Origin: a virus
Reading direction: 5' to 3' (one strand)
IMG/VR virus record: IMGVR_UViG_3300012984_000568
Location: 20,373 to 84,372 of that record
DNA length: 64,000 nt
In this document: in pieces, positions 1-7,833 of the stretch
Layout of the letters: every line of letters begins with the position of its first letter
How positions within the stretch are numbered: position 1 is the stretch's first letter
Notes under the pieces: model-generated
Seen by the model: the letters and a program-made list of their open reading frames with translations, nothing else
Told to the model about the DNA's origin: nothing
Database searches by the model: none
Position numbers and translations under genes: made by a program

Positions 1-470
1 GCCGGCTCATTGCCGCGATCGTGAGCGCCATCGAGAAGGACAAGGCCTGGGGTGGCGTCGAGCTCGGCGTGCTGCAAGGGCTTGCGCTCTGCGCGCGCAC
101 CTCGGTGTGGAGCGAGTACGAGCGCAAGGCCATCAAGCGCCGCGGCTGGGACCAGACACCGGAGGTGGACGGCAAGCGTCAGAAACCCGTCGACGACATC
201 TTCGAGAACCGCGTGCTCACATCGTCCAAGAGCGTGATCGCGGGGCTCATTGTCGAGCTGCTGATCGGCCGTGAGGTGCCGGGCAAGAACCGAGAAGAGG
301 CTGACACCGGCGTATCGCTGATTTGCGCGGCGCTTGGGCTCAGCTTCGAAAAGGAGCTCGAAACGGTACAGAAGGAGCGCGCCTCCAAGTCTGGCGCCAA
401 GGCTGGCAAGAAATCCACAATGGCTACGCCGCCGAAGTCGAAGGTCAAAAACAAGGGGCGGAAGAGGTGA
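1..470 (+). CDS. Hypothetical protein, 5' end outside window
   Basis: The reading frame is open to the left edge (first full codon at base 3), so this is the C-terminal part of a longer protein. A GTG at 21 is in frame but has no ribosome-binding site, so a start there is unlikely. The visible part is mixed alpha-helical in character with a single hydrophobic stretch (VIAGLIVELLIG), and ends in a Lys/Ser-rich basic tail that may bind nucleic acid. It is the first visible member of the rightward chain of small coupled genes; the next gene starts at a GTG overlapping its stop. I do not recognise the family. Confidence 0.6.
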   Translation, partial: RLIAAIVSAIEKDKAWGGVELGVLQGLALCARTSVWSEYERKAIKRRGWDQTPEVDGKRQKPVDDIFENRVLTSSKSVIAGLIVELLIGREVPGKNREEADTGVSLICAALGLSFEKELETVQKERASKSGAKAGKKSTMATPPKSKVKNKGRKR

Positions 471-661
471 GGCGGGGAGACCAACCCAAGCATCCAACGC
501 TCACACCGTTGCGGGCGCTCGATCTGCTCCTGGTGGTGATCGAGAAAGCCGGGCAGACCCGCGGCTCCGGACACAACACGTCGAGCGCCACTGACAGAAC
601 GATCCGAGAACTCACCGATCACGTGAAAGCCGCGCTTGTGCGCGGGAGGAAACGTCGATGA
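467..661 (+). CDS. Small basic hypothetical protein (64 aa)
   Basis: Begins at the GTG of a GTGA overlap with the preceding stop, preceded by a purine-rich GGAAGAG. A longer in-frame extension upstream (to 323) lies wholly inside the previous gene and is rejected. The protein has one amphipathic helix-rich core (RALDLLLVVIEKAG) and ends RGRKRR. It is followed by an ATGA overlap, so it is translationally coupled on both sides. Function unknown. Confidence 0.6.
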   Translation: MRRGDQPKHPTLTPLRALDLLLVVIEKAGQTRGSGHNTSSATDRTIRELTDHVKAALVRGRKRR

Positions 662-999
662 CCACCAAACCAGACTCCCCGCACTCACCAAGTCGTGCGC
701 CCAGAAACGTGAACGAAGCTCTAACCCCGGATTCGCCGGGAGTGGGGCTGACCAAAAGTCCTGATGGGGGCGGCGAGGCTCTCAACCAAACCGCTAGCGC
801 CGTAGCCTACGCCGCCCTGTCTGCAATCGAAGCGGGGAGGGACCGAGTGGAGCTGGTGAATGCGATCCCTGATGAGCGCCTCGATTCGATTGCGTCTTCG
901 GCGCGCAAGTGTCTACCCGACAGCATTGGCGTTGCGATACCCGCGGCGGACTTGCTGCTGATGATCGCCGAAATTCGGCAAGGAAGGACCACGCGATGA
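658..999 (+). CDS. Hypothetical protein (113 aa)
   Basis: ATGA start overlapping the previous stop, with GGGAGGAAA just upstream as ribosome-binding site. The first ~45 residues are polar and Ser/Pro-rich, probably disordered. The rest is predicted helical (AVAYAALSAIEAG, AADLLLMIAEIRQG). No catalytic motif is seen. Member of the coupled rightward operon; function unknown. Confidence 0.6.
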   Translation: MTTKPDSPHSPSRAPRNVNEALTPDSPGVGLTKSPDGGGEALNQTASAVAYAALSAIEAGRDRVELVNAIPDERLDSIASSARKCLPDSIGVAIPAADLLLMIAEIRQGRTTR

Positions 1000-1547
1000 G
1001 CACCGAACCCCATACCAAGCAACCAATCCAACCCGGCGCCTGGCTCAAGTGCATCGACGCCTACAACACCGACAACGCCCTGATCGTTGGCAGCCAATAC
1101 CTCGTCACCGCAATGCACGACGCGACGAACGTTGTGCTTCTAGGCGTTGACTCTCTGCCGTTCTGGCATGTGTCACGCTTCGTGGTTGGCGAGTGCACAG
1201 CGGCAAGCTCTACCCCTGGGAGTGGGGAAGCTCGCTCCGAATCCGATTGTCGGCGCTGCGGCGAGGTCCCGTGTGTCTGCGACAACCCTCAGCGGCCGGC
1301 GGCCCCGTTCTGCTCGACGCCCGCATGCTCAGTTCGCGGCGTAGTGGCTACATGTGACAATCTCTGCACCTACTGCGCTCATCGCCTCGGCGATGTCGGC
1401 TGGGACCCTGGGCCTTTTCACGCGAGCGCGGAGAACGTCGCTGCTCGCGCTCGCCTTGCCGCTTGGAGCAAGCCAGTCCGCCCATTGGCATCGCCGAAAG
1501 CACTAGGCGAACTGGCCAAGCCACACCCGTGGGTCTGCGATGAATAG
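996..1547 (+). CDS. Cys-rich protein with SH3-like N-terminus
   Basis: About 183 residues from the ATG of an ATGA overlap. The N-terminal ~60 residues (GAWLKCIDAYN ... WHVSRFVV) have the alternating hydrophobic pattern of a small beta-barrel and resemble the repeats in the protein at 6316-7341. The middle carries clustered cysteines (CRRCGEVPCVC, then C..C..C..CAHR), suggesting one or two zinc-binding knuckles. It fits the zinc-ribbon-rich character of this arm. No enzymatic motif seen; role unknown. Confidence 0.6.
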   Translation: MSTEPHTKQPIQPGAWLKCIDAYNTDNALIVGSQYLVTAMHDATNVVLLGVDSLPFWHVSRFVVGECTAASSTPGSGEARSESDCRRCGEVPCVCDNPQRPAAPFCSTPACSVRGVVATCDNLCTYCAHRLGDVGWDPGPFHASAENVAARARLAAWSKPVRPLASPKALGELAKPHPWVCDE

Positions 1548-1626
1548 CGAATCACGAGTCGTAGAGGTCCCGCTGACCCGGGGCAAGATCGCGATCATCG
1601 ACGCTCGTCGGCTGCCGCGCTGTTGA
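1540..1626 (+). pseudogene. Short ORF resembling the start of an HNH/AP2 homing endonuclease
   Basis: A 28-codon frame starting at an ATG that overlaps the preceding gene by 8 bases. Its sequence VVEVPLTRGKIAIID matches the usual opening of phage HNH endonucleases with AP2-type DNA-binding domains (PLTxGKxAxVDDEDY), but the frame stops right after it and no HNH motif follows in the 70 bases before the next gene. It looks like a deletion remnant. It could instead be a real tiny peptide; the resemblance covers only ~15 residues. Confidence 0.35.
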
Positions 1627-1696
1627 ATTGGCATCGTGCCCTGTCCGGTGTCGACATGCGCATGCGACCAGGAACCGAACAACTCACGGAGACCAC

Positions 1697-1951
1697 ATGA
1701 AAGAGATCATCGAGCCCGTTGCCGCCGCTGTGCACAACTCTTGGATGGCTGAGAAGCGCATGCAGGGAGTGGACGACAAGCGCTCCGAAACAGGCGAAAA
1801 CCTGCTTGTCCCGTATGACCAGCTGAGCGAGGACGCCAAGGACCTGGACCGAGTGCTGGTCCGCTCAGTGATCGGCGCGCTGCTCGGTCTCGGCTACACG
1901 CTTCAGCGACCAACGTCGCCGAGCGCTCCCGTAGCGGCGGTGGTCAGATGA
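1697..1951 (+). CDS. RyR-domain protein (84 aa)
   Basis: The body of the protein follows the RyR domain pattern (named for ryanodine-receptor repeats and also found in bacteria and phages): a H-x-x-W-x-x-x-K-R-x-x-G opening (HNSWMAEKRMQG), then LVPYDQL, a Dx(L/Y)DR turn (KDLDRVLV), and a closing helix with LGY. The region between the K-R-x-x-G and LVPY segments is short compared with classical copies. The ATG at 1697 is preceded by CACGGAGACC. RyR domains are thought to bind ligands or proteins; the partner is unknown. The stop overlaps the next start (ATGA). Confidence 0.65.
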   Translation: MKEIIEPVAAAVHNSWMAEKRMQGVDDKRSETGENLLVPYDQLSEDAKDLDRVLVRSVIGALLGLGYTLQRPTSPSAPVAAVVR

Positions 1952-2478
1952 TTACGCGAGACCCTATCAGCTACCCCGGTGGTCTCTCAGGTCACTACGG
2001 AAGCCCGATGCCGCCGGTGTTCGCCGAAGCGCTGGAACGCTGCGGCATCAAGGTTCTCAGCGGAACGCCCATTGTCGGACAGCTCGGCGCGTTCACGTTC
2101 CGTTTTCACAACTACTACTGGATCGTTGATGGCCCGATGCCGCTCGACGTGGCGCTGAAGCTGTACGCCGATCCGGTTGGGAAGACCGACATCCGGAGCG
2201 GCGGGCACTGCGGGTGTCCGAGTCCTGAAGAATATGGCGCCGATTACTTCGACGCGGATGGGAAACAGCTCTGCAGTGATCCAGACGGGAAGGAAGCCGC
2301 TTCGCTTGCCGGGTTCATCGAGCGCGGTACGCTCCCGCCTGACGCGGCAGATGACTACCGTTTCGTCCCAGACAAGCGCGTCGGCTACGCCCGCGCTGAG
2401 GTGCGTTGCTACCACGTCGACAGCGAACTCGGGCTCTACATCTTGGCGAATGCGATTCGCGGATTGGGGGCGCCATGA
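1948..2478 (+). CDS. Hypothetical protein (176 aa)
   Basis: Starts in an ATGA overlap with the RyR gene and ends in another with the next gene. Aromatic and Gly/Pro-rich globular protein with a central CGCPSPEEYGADYFD segment. Two close Cys (CGC) and one further Cys make a single metal site conceivable but unproven. Codon use and overlaps support a real gene. No recognised family. Confidence 0.6.
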   Translation: MITRDPISYPGGLSGHYGSPMPPVFAEALERCGIKVLSGTPIVGQLGAFTFRFHNYYWIVDGPMPLDVALKLYADPVGKTDIRSGGHCGCPSPEEYGADYFDADGKQLCSDPDGKEAASLAGFIERGTLPPDAADDYRFVPDKRVGYARAEVRCYHVDSELGLYILANAIRGLGAP

Positions 2479-2684
2479 ACCTTGCCGCCGAACGCGCCCG
2501 TCTCCTCCGCGAATACGTCAGCGAGGGAATCAAAGACGCCGCTGCAGCTGAGTTCGCGGGCTACCCTCCTTGGGACAACGAAGGGAGGCCGCTCAGAAGT
2601 GGGATTCCGTGTTTGGCTCGGTACAACTCGTGGAACCGCGAGTACTCGGCACTCGTACAACGAATGAGGGAATCGAATGGTTGA
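2475..2684 (+). CDS. Small hypothetical protein (69 aa)
   Basis: The ATG is the second half of an ATGA overlap at 2475; longer upstream starts fall inside the preceding gene. The N-terminal half is a charged helix (AERARLLREYVSEGIKDAAAAEF) followed by a Trp/Tyr-containing segment. Overlaps the next gene by 8 bases. Function unknown. Confidence 0.55.
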   Translation: MNLAAERARLLREYVSEGIKDAAAAEFAGYPPWDNEGRPLRSGIPCLARYNSWNREYSALVQRMRESNG

Positions 2685-3093
2685 CCGTTGCTTGTTTTTC
2701 GGGTGCTGGAACGGGCCGGGGCATCAACTTGTCGGGCCAGGCCGTCGCTGTACCGGATTGCCAAACGCAGAGGCCGATCGGCTTGAGTGCGCGCTCGACT
2801 CAAAGTTTGCTCCACAGCGCGATCGAGGCGGCCCGATCACTTTCGGAGAGCGCTGGCTTGACGAGTGCCCCCAAGGCCAGTTCCTCCGTCACCAGCTGCT
2901 CGGCTACACCTTGATCCAGTGGTGGGACCGCTGCCAGGGCGACAAGCGCGGGGCGTGCAACAGCACCGTCTTGCTCGAAGGTGAGCACACGACAGAGGAG
3001 ATGCTCGCCGCTCTGGCGCTCCACTTCCAGCATGTGCTCGAGAATCTGAAGCGTGCCGGCGTGGAGCTGGTGGAGGTGTTTGTGAATGGCTGA
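2677..3093 (+). CDS. Hypothetical protein (138 aa)
   Basis: ATG at 2677 preceded by GAGGGAATCGA inside the previous gene end. N-terminus CLFFGCWNGPGHQL is distinctive, followed by a DRxGP...LDECP stretch and a helical C-terminal third (LALHFQHVLENLKRAGVELVEVF). Four to five cysteines are scattered rather than paired. Overlaps the next start by 8 bases. Family not recognised. Confidence 0.55.
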   Translation: MVDRCLFFGCWNGPGHQLVGPGRRCTGLPNAEADRLECALDSKFAPQRDRGGPITFGERWLDECPQGQFLRHQLLGYTLIQWWDRCQGDKRGACNSTVLLEGEHTTEEMLAALALHFQHVLENLKRAGVELVEVFVNG

Positions 3094-3511
3094 GCCCACC
3101 GAAGAAGAGCGCGCGGAGCTCCGGAAACTAGCCGTGGCGGCAACGCCTGGCCCTTGGTCTCAGGGTCCCGGCTCGGAATCTCGCTCCTTCGTCTACAACA
3201 CAACCGGAATGCGTCGACAGGTGGCGCGCACGCTGAAGCTTGGCGACAACCACGACGCTCGCTTCATCGCCGCAGCCAACCCAGCAGTCGTGCTCTCCCT
3301 GCTCGACGCTCTCGACTCCAGGGATAGGGCGTTGGCCGAAATCAAGGCCGCGCTGCGCCGCTTCGTCCCATCGAAGCTCGACTCCACTCGGTGTCGCAAC
3401 TGCGAGGAGCCCCGTCACGAGCACTACTCGGGCCCATTTGCCGAACCAGACACGCTGTATTGCTCCAAGTACTTCGTGCCCATGAGGCCTACGGAGGGGC
3501 AATCCCGATGA
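3086..3511 (+). CDS. Ead/Ea22-like phage protein
   Basis: The opening ELRKLAVAATPGPW is the signature found at the N-terminus of many Ead/Ea22-type phage accessory proteins, followed by the usual D-A-R-F-I-A-A-A-NP-x-V-x-x-L-L-D-x-L pattern (DARFIAAANPAVVLSLLDAL). The C-terminal ~50 residues add a possible zinc knuckle (CRNCEEPRHEH ... YCSKY). Ea22 of lambda is an accessory early-region protein with poorly understood effects on lytic/lysogenic choice; whether this homologue acts so is unknown. ATGA overlap with the next gene. Confidence 0.65.
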   Translation: MAEPTEEERAELRKLAVAATPGPWSQGPGSESRSFVYNTTGMRRQVARTLKLGDNHDARFIAAANPAVVLSLLDALDSRDRALAEIKAALRRFVPSKLDSTRCRNCEEPRHEHYSGPFAEPDTLYCSKYFVPMRPTEGQSR

Positions 3512-3876
3512 ACATCGACAACATCGCCACGTGGACGCAGATCGCCTACCGCGCACCGGATAAGCGCCCATCACGCAAGCATAAGAAACGGCGCGCCCGC
3601 AACCTTCGACGCTGCCGAGTCGCGCTCGTTCGCTTCGCTGGCCACCACTTCACGGTGACAAGTGATCCCGCGAAGGTCAAGGCACACATCCAGCGGTTCG
3701 TCGACCAGTGGATGTTTTCGAAACCAATCAGGGTCCCGACGTCGCTGCGCGGACTTCTCGGAAAAACCGTGGGCACCGCTTGGTCGACCTGGAAGATGAC
3801 GCTCGACATGCAGGAGTTGATCGCCCAGGCAACGGCCATGGCGAATCAGATGAAGGCGAGTAACCCAGATGAGTAG
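3508..3876 (+). CDS. Basic hypothetical protein (122 aa)
   Basis: Starts at the ATG of an ATGA overlap. A strongly basic block near the N-terminus (RPSRKHKKRRARNLRR) suggests nucleic-acid binding. The remainder contains two amphipathic helices. No recognised domain. Overlaps the next start by 8 bases. Confidence 0.55.
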   Translation: MNIDNIATWTQIAYRAPDKRPSRKHKKRRARNLRRCRVALVRFAGHHFTVTSDPAKVKAHIQRFVDQWMFSKPIRVPTSLRGLLGKTVGTAWSTWKMTLDMQELIAQATAMANQMKASNPDE

Positions 3877-4333
3877 TATTACTGACCAAGTCCGTTGCAT
3901 GGCCTGCGTAACCGAGAGCCTCGGCCCGCCGTTTCCAACGCCGCAACCGCAGCATGTCGATAGGTGCCCGTACGCGCCGACTACCCCAGCATCACCCGAG
4001 CCAGTGGAGCGATGTCCTGATTGCGACAGGCCGCTGTCTGGCGGCGATACCGGGACACTCGCGACGCATTGCTTCGCCAATCGTCAGGGTGATTGGCTCG
4101 GCGAGCGCCTCTGTCGCGACAACACCATCGCCCGCCTGCGCTCAGAGCTCGCCAGTGTACAGGCACTGAATGCGGCCGAGAAGAACGTGCTGTTTTCAGC
4201 CGAGCAGCTGCACAAGAAGCTCGTGAGCGAGTCGATTGACGACGAAGACACCGGGGTCGAGCTCGAGCTCGTGAACAGCGCGGTTCGCGTGCTCTTGGAC
4301 CTTCGAAAGGAAACGCCCAATGTTCCATTGTAG
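3869..4333 (+). CDS. Zinc-ribbon protein with helical tail (154 aa)
   Basis: N-terminal third contains MACV..., RCPY... and ERCPDCDRPL, a CxxC-type knuckle, followed later by THC; together they could complete one zinc site. The C-terminal half is a long charged helix (RLRSELASVQALNAAEKNVL...) likely to form a coiled coil. ATG at 3869 overlaps the preceding gene by 8 bases. The CPDCxRPL knuckle recurs in the protein at 8116-8361, so the two may be relatives. Confidence 0.55.
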   Translation: MSSITDQVRCMACVTESLGPPFPTPQPQHVDRCPYAPTTPASPEPVERCPDCDRPLSGGDTGTLATHCFANRQGDWLGERLCRDNTIARLRSELASVQALNAAEKNVLFSAEQLHKKLVSESIDDEDTGVELELVNSAVRVLLDLRKETPNVPL

Positions 4334-4505
4334 CATCAGCATCCTCACCCGAGACCTCCACCAAGTAGAGCGCGACATCATCACCGTCACCCAAGCTCGA
4401 ATGCGGGCGCCGACCCTGGCCAACCTGATATGCCTGGAAGAGTTGTTTGCGCGACGGGAGCGGGCGGTTCGTGATGTGGAGAGTCAGGTGCGTTGTGGTG
4501 CTTGA
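4320..4505 (+). CDS. Small hypothetical protein (61 aa)
   Basis: ATG at 4320 preceded by CGAAAGGAAA as ribosome-binding site inside the previous gene end. Helical throughout (DLHQVERDIITVTQARMRAP, LICLEELFARRERAVRDVE), probably a helical hairpin. Stop overlaps the following frame. Function unknown. Confidence 0.5.
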   Translation: MFHCSISILTRDLHQVERDIITVTQARMRAPTLANLICLEELFARRERAVRDVESQVRCGA

Positions 4506-4779
4506 GACCGCCGAGGAATTCGAAAAGCGCGCGTCCGCCGGAGCGCCGACGCATGCGGAAGCCGTGGCGCTCATCAAGGAGCGAGATGCCGCCGTAGCTC
4601 GGGCTGCGAGGCTGGAGCTGCTGGATGAGCTAACCGAGCGAGGTTGCGAGTTGATGCGCGAAGCAGCAAACAACCCAGCGCTCGACCACGACACGGTGAT
4701 GTCGCGCATTGCCGGCGTGTTCGCGCAAGCGATTCGCGAGGCAAAGTCCAAATACGGAGCAGCAAAGGAGCCCGGGTGA
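4474..4779 (+). CDS. Helical hypothetical protein (~100 aa)
   Basis: The start is uncertain: ATG 4474 gives a 32-base overlap with the preceding gene, while GTG 4495 or 4498 would match the 4-8 base overlaps usual here. Almost entirely charged helix (ETAEEFEKRASAG ... ALIKERDAAVARAARLELLDELTERGCELMREAANN). Stop and next start form TGATG. Function unknown. Confidence 0.5.
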   Translation: MWRVRCVVVLETAEEFEKRASAGAPTHAEAVALIKERDAAVARAARLELLDELTERGCELMREAANNPALDHDTVMSRIAGVFAQAIREAKSKYGAAKEPG

Positions 4780-4973
4780 TGCGAAACCACAAGGTCGTTT
4801 TCAGGCTCTACGGCATCCGACGCCCGCTCAAGTGGCGCCGGCGCATGGCGCGCCAGAACCGCCGACTCGCTGACCAGCTTGGAAAGAAGTGGCGCGCGTG
4901 CCGCGGATCCCACTCTCGCTGGTGGGAGCAGGGGTTGATTGAATCGATGTTCGAAGGAGTTCGCTTTGACTGA
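4779..4973 (+). CDS. Small arginine-rich protein (64 aa)
   Basis: ATG at 4779 overlaps the previous TGA. More than a quarter of residues are Arg/Lys (RRPLKWRRRMARQNRR), with several Trp, so nucleic-acid binding is plausible but not shown. Its 3' end contains the GAAGGAG ribosome-binding site of the next gene. Confidence 0.5.
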   Translation: MRNHKVVFRLYGIRRPLKWRRRMARQNRRLADQLGKKWRACRGSHSRWWEQGLIESMFEGVRFD

Positions 4974-6138
4974 CCAATCTCGCCTCCAACGCGCCCTCCT
5001 GCTTGCCGACCTAGTTCCTGGAAAACCGAGTGACCCGGCGTCGCCTGGCTGGGGCGGAGTCGAAGCTGACCAGCTCACGGAAGCGCTGCTAGCCCACCGT
5101 GACCCTCAGGTGCGCATCGCGATAGCTGTCTCGAATCTGCTGCTCAAGGAGGCGAGCCGCGGCGCATTGCAGTCCTTCGACGAGCGAGAGGAGCAGGTGC
5201 ACCCGATTGCGAGGGCTCACCAGCCGTTACTCGACGGGCTGCGTGAGGCTCAATCCGAAGCCGAGGCAAACCCGAAGCTTCAGGAAAGAGTCGACGCGCA
5301 CCCGAGTGGATTCGTTCACCCAGCGCCAGCATCGCCACCCACAAAAGAACAAGAGCCGCCCGAAGACGACTCCCGCTCTGACCCTCGGCAGAAGAATCGC
5401 CAGAGAGCCGCCGTCCAAACTGACAAGGCCGGACAGGGAATGCATACCATGCCGCACGCTGAAAGTTACCTGGCCCCAGGTCTGCAATTCAAAACGCTAC
5501 GCGAGGAGCGCGACACCCTCCGCGCCAGAGTGGAGGAGCTGGAGGCGCGGCTCGGCGTGCTACCAGGCAACCCCGTCGAGGACGCAACGACTCGCCAGCA
5601 GCTGCAGCGAGGGCTCGACGACGTGGCCGGCGCGCTGGGCCGCCCGGCGCTTCTTGTAAGCGAGCACGGTCCGGCGGTGAAGGCCCGCATCCAGCAGCTC
5701 GAAGGCGAGCTAGCCACCCTGGGCTCAGCGTGCGACAAGATGCGCGTTCAGCACTCCGAGACATGCCGCGGCTTGGATGACGAAGCGAGCGAGCTGCGCA
5801 CCGAGGTCAACCGCATCAACGCCGAGCTAACCGAGCTGAAGCGCCAGCAGCCCTACATGGACGAAGAGCAGCGCGAGCTAGGGAGGCGTGAGCGGGATGG
5901 CGAGGTAGCGGAGCTGGTCAAGAAGCTGGAGGGCTGGGATGTAGTCGGCGACGCGCTTCGGGAGAGAGAGGCTGTTGTCGAAGCCGCGCGCCGAACGGCT
6001 GACGTGTGGGAGCGGATGTTTCGTGAGTCGCATTCCAGATTGAGTCGCGCCCGCACCCTGATGATGGTCGGCACTCGTGACGAGATTTCGAAGTTCGCGG
6101 AAAACCTAGACCACGAACCAAGCGAGACGAAGACATGA
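4966..6138 (+). CDS. Coiled-coil protein (390 aa)
   Basis: Start chosen at TTG 4966 because a near-consensus GAAGGAG lies six bases upstream and the start overlaps the preceding stop. Residues ~1-90 are helical; ~95-155 are Pro/Glu/Gln-rich and probably disordered; ~165-370 form long heptad-like coiled coils (REERDTLRARVEELEARL, ASELRTEVNRINAELTELKRQ). A partner-binding or structural role is likely, but nothing more can be said. It is the largest product of the rightward operon. Confidence 0.6.
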   Translation: MTDQSRLQRALLLADLVPGKPSDPASPGWGGVEADQLTEALLAHRDPQVRIAIAVSNLLLKEASRGALQSFDEREEQVHPIARAHQPLLDGLREAQSEAEANPKLQERVDAHPSGFVHPAPASPPTKEQEPPEDDSRSDPRQKNRQRAAVQTDKAGQGMHTMPHAESYLAPGLQFKTLREERDTLRARVEELEARLGVLPGNPVEDATTRQQLQRGLDDVAGALGRPALLVSEHGPAVKARIQQLEGELATLGSACDKMRVQHSETCRGLDDEASELRTEVNRINAELTELKRQQPYMDEEQRELGRRERDGEVAELVKKLEGWDVVGDALREREAVVEAARRTADVWERMFRESHSRLSRARTLMMVGTRDEISKFAENLDHEPSETKT

Positions 6139-6335
6139 GCAAGCGGGCGCCGAAGCGAATTTACCTCGAGATTTGGCCAGAGGGCACAAGTCGCGAAGAC
6201 CAGGTGCACTGCGAGCCTACTGGATACGGCGTCGACATGCGTACCGGGGCGACAAGTCGCATTGTCGCCTACGAGCGCGTGGCTCGACAGATGGCTACTG
6301 AACGAAAGGCGAAGCGTGGCACACGAAAACGATGA
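6135..6335 (+). CDS. Small basic protein (66 aa)
   Basis: ATGA overlap with the coiled-coil gene. Basic ends (MSKRAPKR..., ERKAKRGTRKR) flank a beta-like core (RIYLEIWPEG ... TSRIVAYERV). No recognised family. Confidence 0.5.
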   Translation: MSKRAPKRIYLEIWPEGTSREDQVHCEPTGYGVDMRTGATSRIVAYERVARQMATERKAKRGTRKR

Positions 6336-7341
6336 CTACGACTTTCGGAGAGCTGCCCAACGAATGGCGCTCGATCCGACCGACGAGAACATGGGGGTGA
6401 CACTATCGGAAGACTTCTTGAACGAAGTTGCGCCGAAGGCCACACCCAACGACCTCCAATCCAAACTCGAAGACTCCAGCAACGTCATCACGCTTCACCA
6501 GCCGCTGAAGCCAGCACCTTGCCCGTTCTGTGGATGCGACGAGTGGGAATTCAATGGCGGCGACTCGGATGTCGTCGTCCAGTGTTGCGCTTGCTTGGCG
6601 GAGGGGCCGGTTGCGACCGTCGGGTGCCGCGGCGAGGATGAACTCGAAGGCGTTGACCTGGAATCGGAAGCGACGGAGCTCTGGAATAAGCGGCCCACTC
6701 AACAGCTCGCTGAGCTATGCGGAGACGCGAGTGGCTCGCTGCTTCTTGATGTCCAGCAGGATTGCATTGCGGCGAACAAACGATGCGCAGACCTAGAATC
6801 CAAGCTCGAAGCCCTCACCAACGCCGCCGCTGGCGCCCTCGGCTTCCTCCCTAGGAATGACCCTGGGGCTAGGATGGCGGCGGATAGGATTGAGAGGGTG
6901 CTGGGGGAGATTGGGGTGGCGTTACCGGCTCCAGCGCGTCCAATCGTTGTCGGTTCGAAGTGGCGCGACTCGGCGACCGAGAGCGAATTCACAGTGAAGA
7001 GAGTGGCGCGCGGAAAGGTGACGTACCTGACGCCAAAGGATGAATGCTGGGCGTTCCCAGAATACACGTGGGCTGAGGCGGTGTTCCGCAACAGCTTCGT
7101 TTGGGTCAGCGACCCCGAGCCAGCCAGCGAGCCTCGCGCGGTCGTCGTAAACAGCATCTGGCGCGGCAATGCCGGGCGCCGTTGTACGGTGCTCAAAATA
7201 TATCCAGGGGAAGACAGGTGCGTAAGCGCGGCATGGGAGGACGACCCAATCCCGATGCTTCTGTTTTCGAAGCATGCCTTCGTTGAGTTCTTTACCTGGA
7301 TCAGTGACCCTCCCGCCACCAGTGAGGGTGGGGAGCCGTGA
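6316..7341 (+). CDS. Lar-like zinc-ribbon protein with two SH3-like repeats
   Basis: Start at GTG 6316, with GAAAGGCGAA upstream and a 20-base overlap with the preceding gene; ATG 6364 is an alternative. Residues ~65-127 match the Lar (restriction alleviation) zinc-ribbon layout: LKPAPCPFCG, a second CxxC pair (QCCAC), and the closing (A/E)xxLWNKRP. Lar of Rac/P22 relieves type I restriction; many Lar-like ribbons in phages are of unknown role. Residues ~210-330 hold two ~60-residue beta-barrel-like repeats, each beginning GSKWR/NSIWR and ending in a FVWVSDP / FTWISDP motif. This fusion is unusual. Confidence 0.65.
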   Translation: MAHENDDYDFRRAAQRMALDPTDENMGVTLSEDFLNEVAPKATPNDLQSKLEDSSNVITLHQPLKPAPCPFCGCDEWEFNGGDSDVVVQCCACLAEGPVATVGCRGEDELEGVDLESEATELWNKRPTQQLAELCGDASGSLLLDVQQDCIAANKRCADLESKLEALTNAAAGALGFLPRNDPGARMAADRIERVLGEIGVALPAPARPIVVGSKWRDSATESEFTVKRVARGKVTYLTPKDECWAFPEYTWAEAVFRNSFVWVSDPEPASEPRAVVVNSIWRGNAGRRCTVLKIYPGEDRCVSAAWEDDPIPMLLFSKHAFVEFFTWISDPPATSEGGEP

Positions 7342-7475
7342 GGGCCTACACCCGAATGCGAATCAGGCAAGCCTGGGATACCGGGCCAGCAATTTTCGGA
7401 CGCTACCTAGCGACGTCAGTGGTAATTGGCTATGCAACGTGGCGCTTTACGATCTGGTTCTTTGGCCGGTGGTAG
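7338..7475 (+). CDS. Small membrane protein (45 aa)
   Basis: GTG in a GTGA overlap with the previous stop; TAG at 7473-7475. A basic N-terminus (VRAYTRMRIRQ) precedes one hydrophobic, aromatic segment (AIFGRYLATSVVIGYATW) and a C-terminal FFGRW, giving a likely single-pass inner-membrane protein with cytoplasmic N-terminus. Short, so support rests on the overlap and the membrane pattern. Confidence 0.45.
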   Translation: MRAYTRMRIRQAWDTGPAIFGRYLATSVVIGYATWRFTIWFFGRW

Positions 7476-7485
7476 AGTCGAAGCC

Positions 7486-7833
7486 ATGAGCGAGCCAACC
7501 GAACCAAAGTGGATGGTCATCGCCAACGTGAAGCGCGAGACTACTCATGGCACCGGTCGCGCCGACGTCGAATCTGGCCTGAAGCACTTCTCGCCCGGAA
7601 CCAAGGTGTACGTCACGCGGACGATGCACGACCGTGCGCATGTTCTCGGGCGTCATCGTGGCGGCTCGCGCTTGGTGAGCATGGTGGTGGAGCTCCGACA
7701 TCTGGAGAACTTTCGCGCGAAGCTCGTCTATGACCCGGGTGTGCTCGGTAATTGGGACGCTGCTCCGCTGAGCGAGTCCGATGCTCAGGACTATCTGGCG
7801 CGCGCGATCGCTGGATCGAGGTGGGGACAGTGA
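7486..7833 (+). CDS. Conserved-type hypothetical protein (115 aa)
   Basis: ATG at 7486 preceded by TAGAGTCGAAGCC. The pattern WMVIANVKRE ... KHFSPGTKVYV ... GRHRGG-RLVSMVV ... FRAKLVYDPGVL resembles a small beta-rich hypothetical family I recall from diverse bacteria, with no assigned function. Ends in a GTGA overlap with the next gene. Confidence 0.6.
   Translation: MSEPTEPKWMVIANVKRETTHGTGRADVESGLKHFSPGTKVYVTRTMHDRAHVLGRHRGGSRLVSMVVELRHLENFRAKLVYDPGVLGNWDAAPLSESDAQDYLARAIAGSRWGQ

Noticed and set aside
3981-5078. 365-codon minus-strand open frame
   Set aside because: Covers five small coupled plus-strand genes and has shadow composition.
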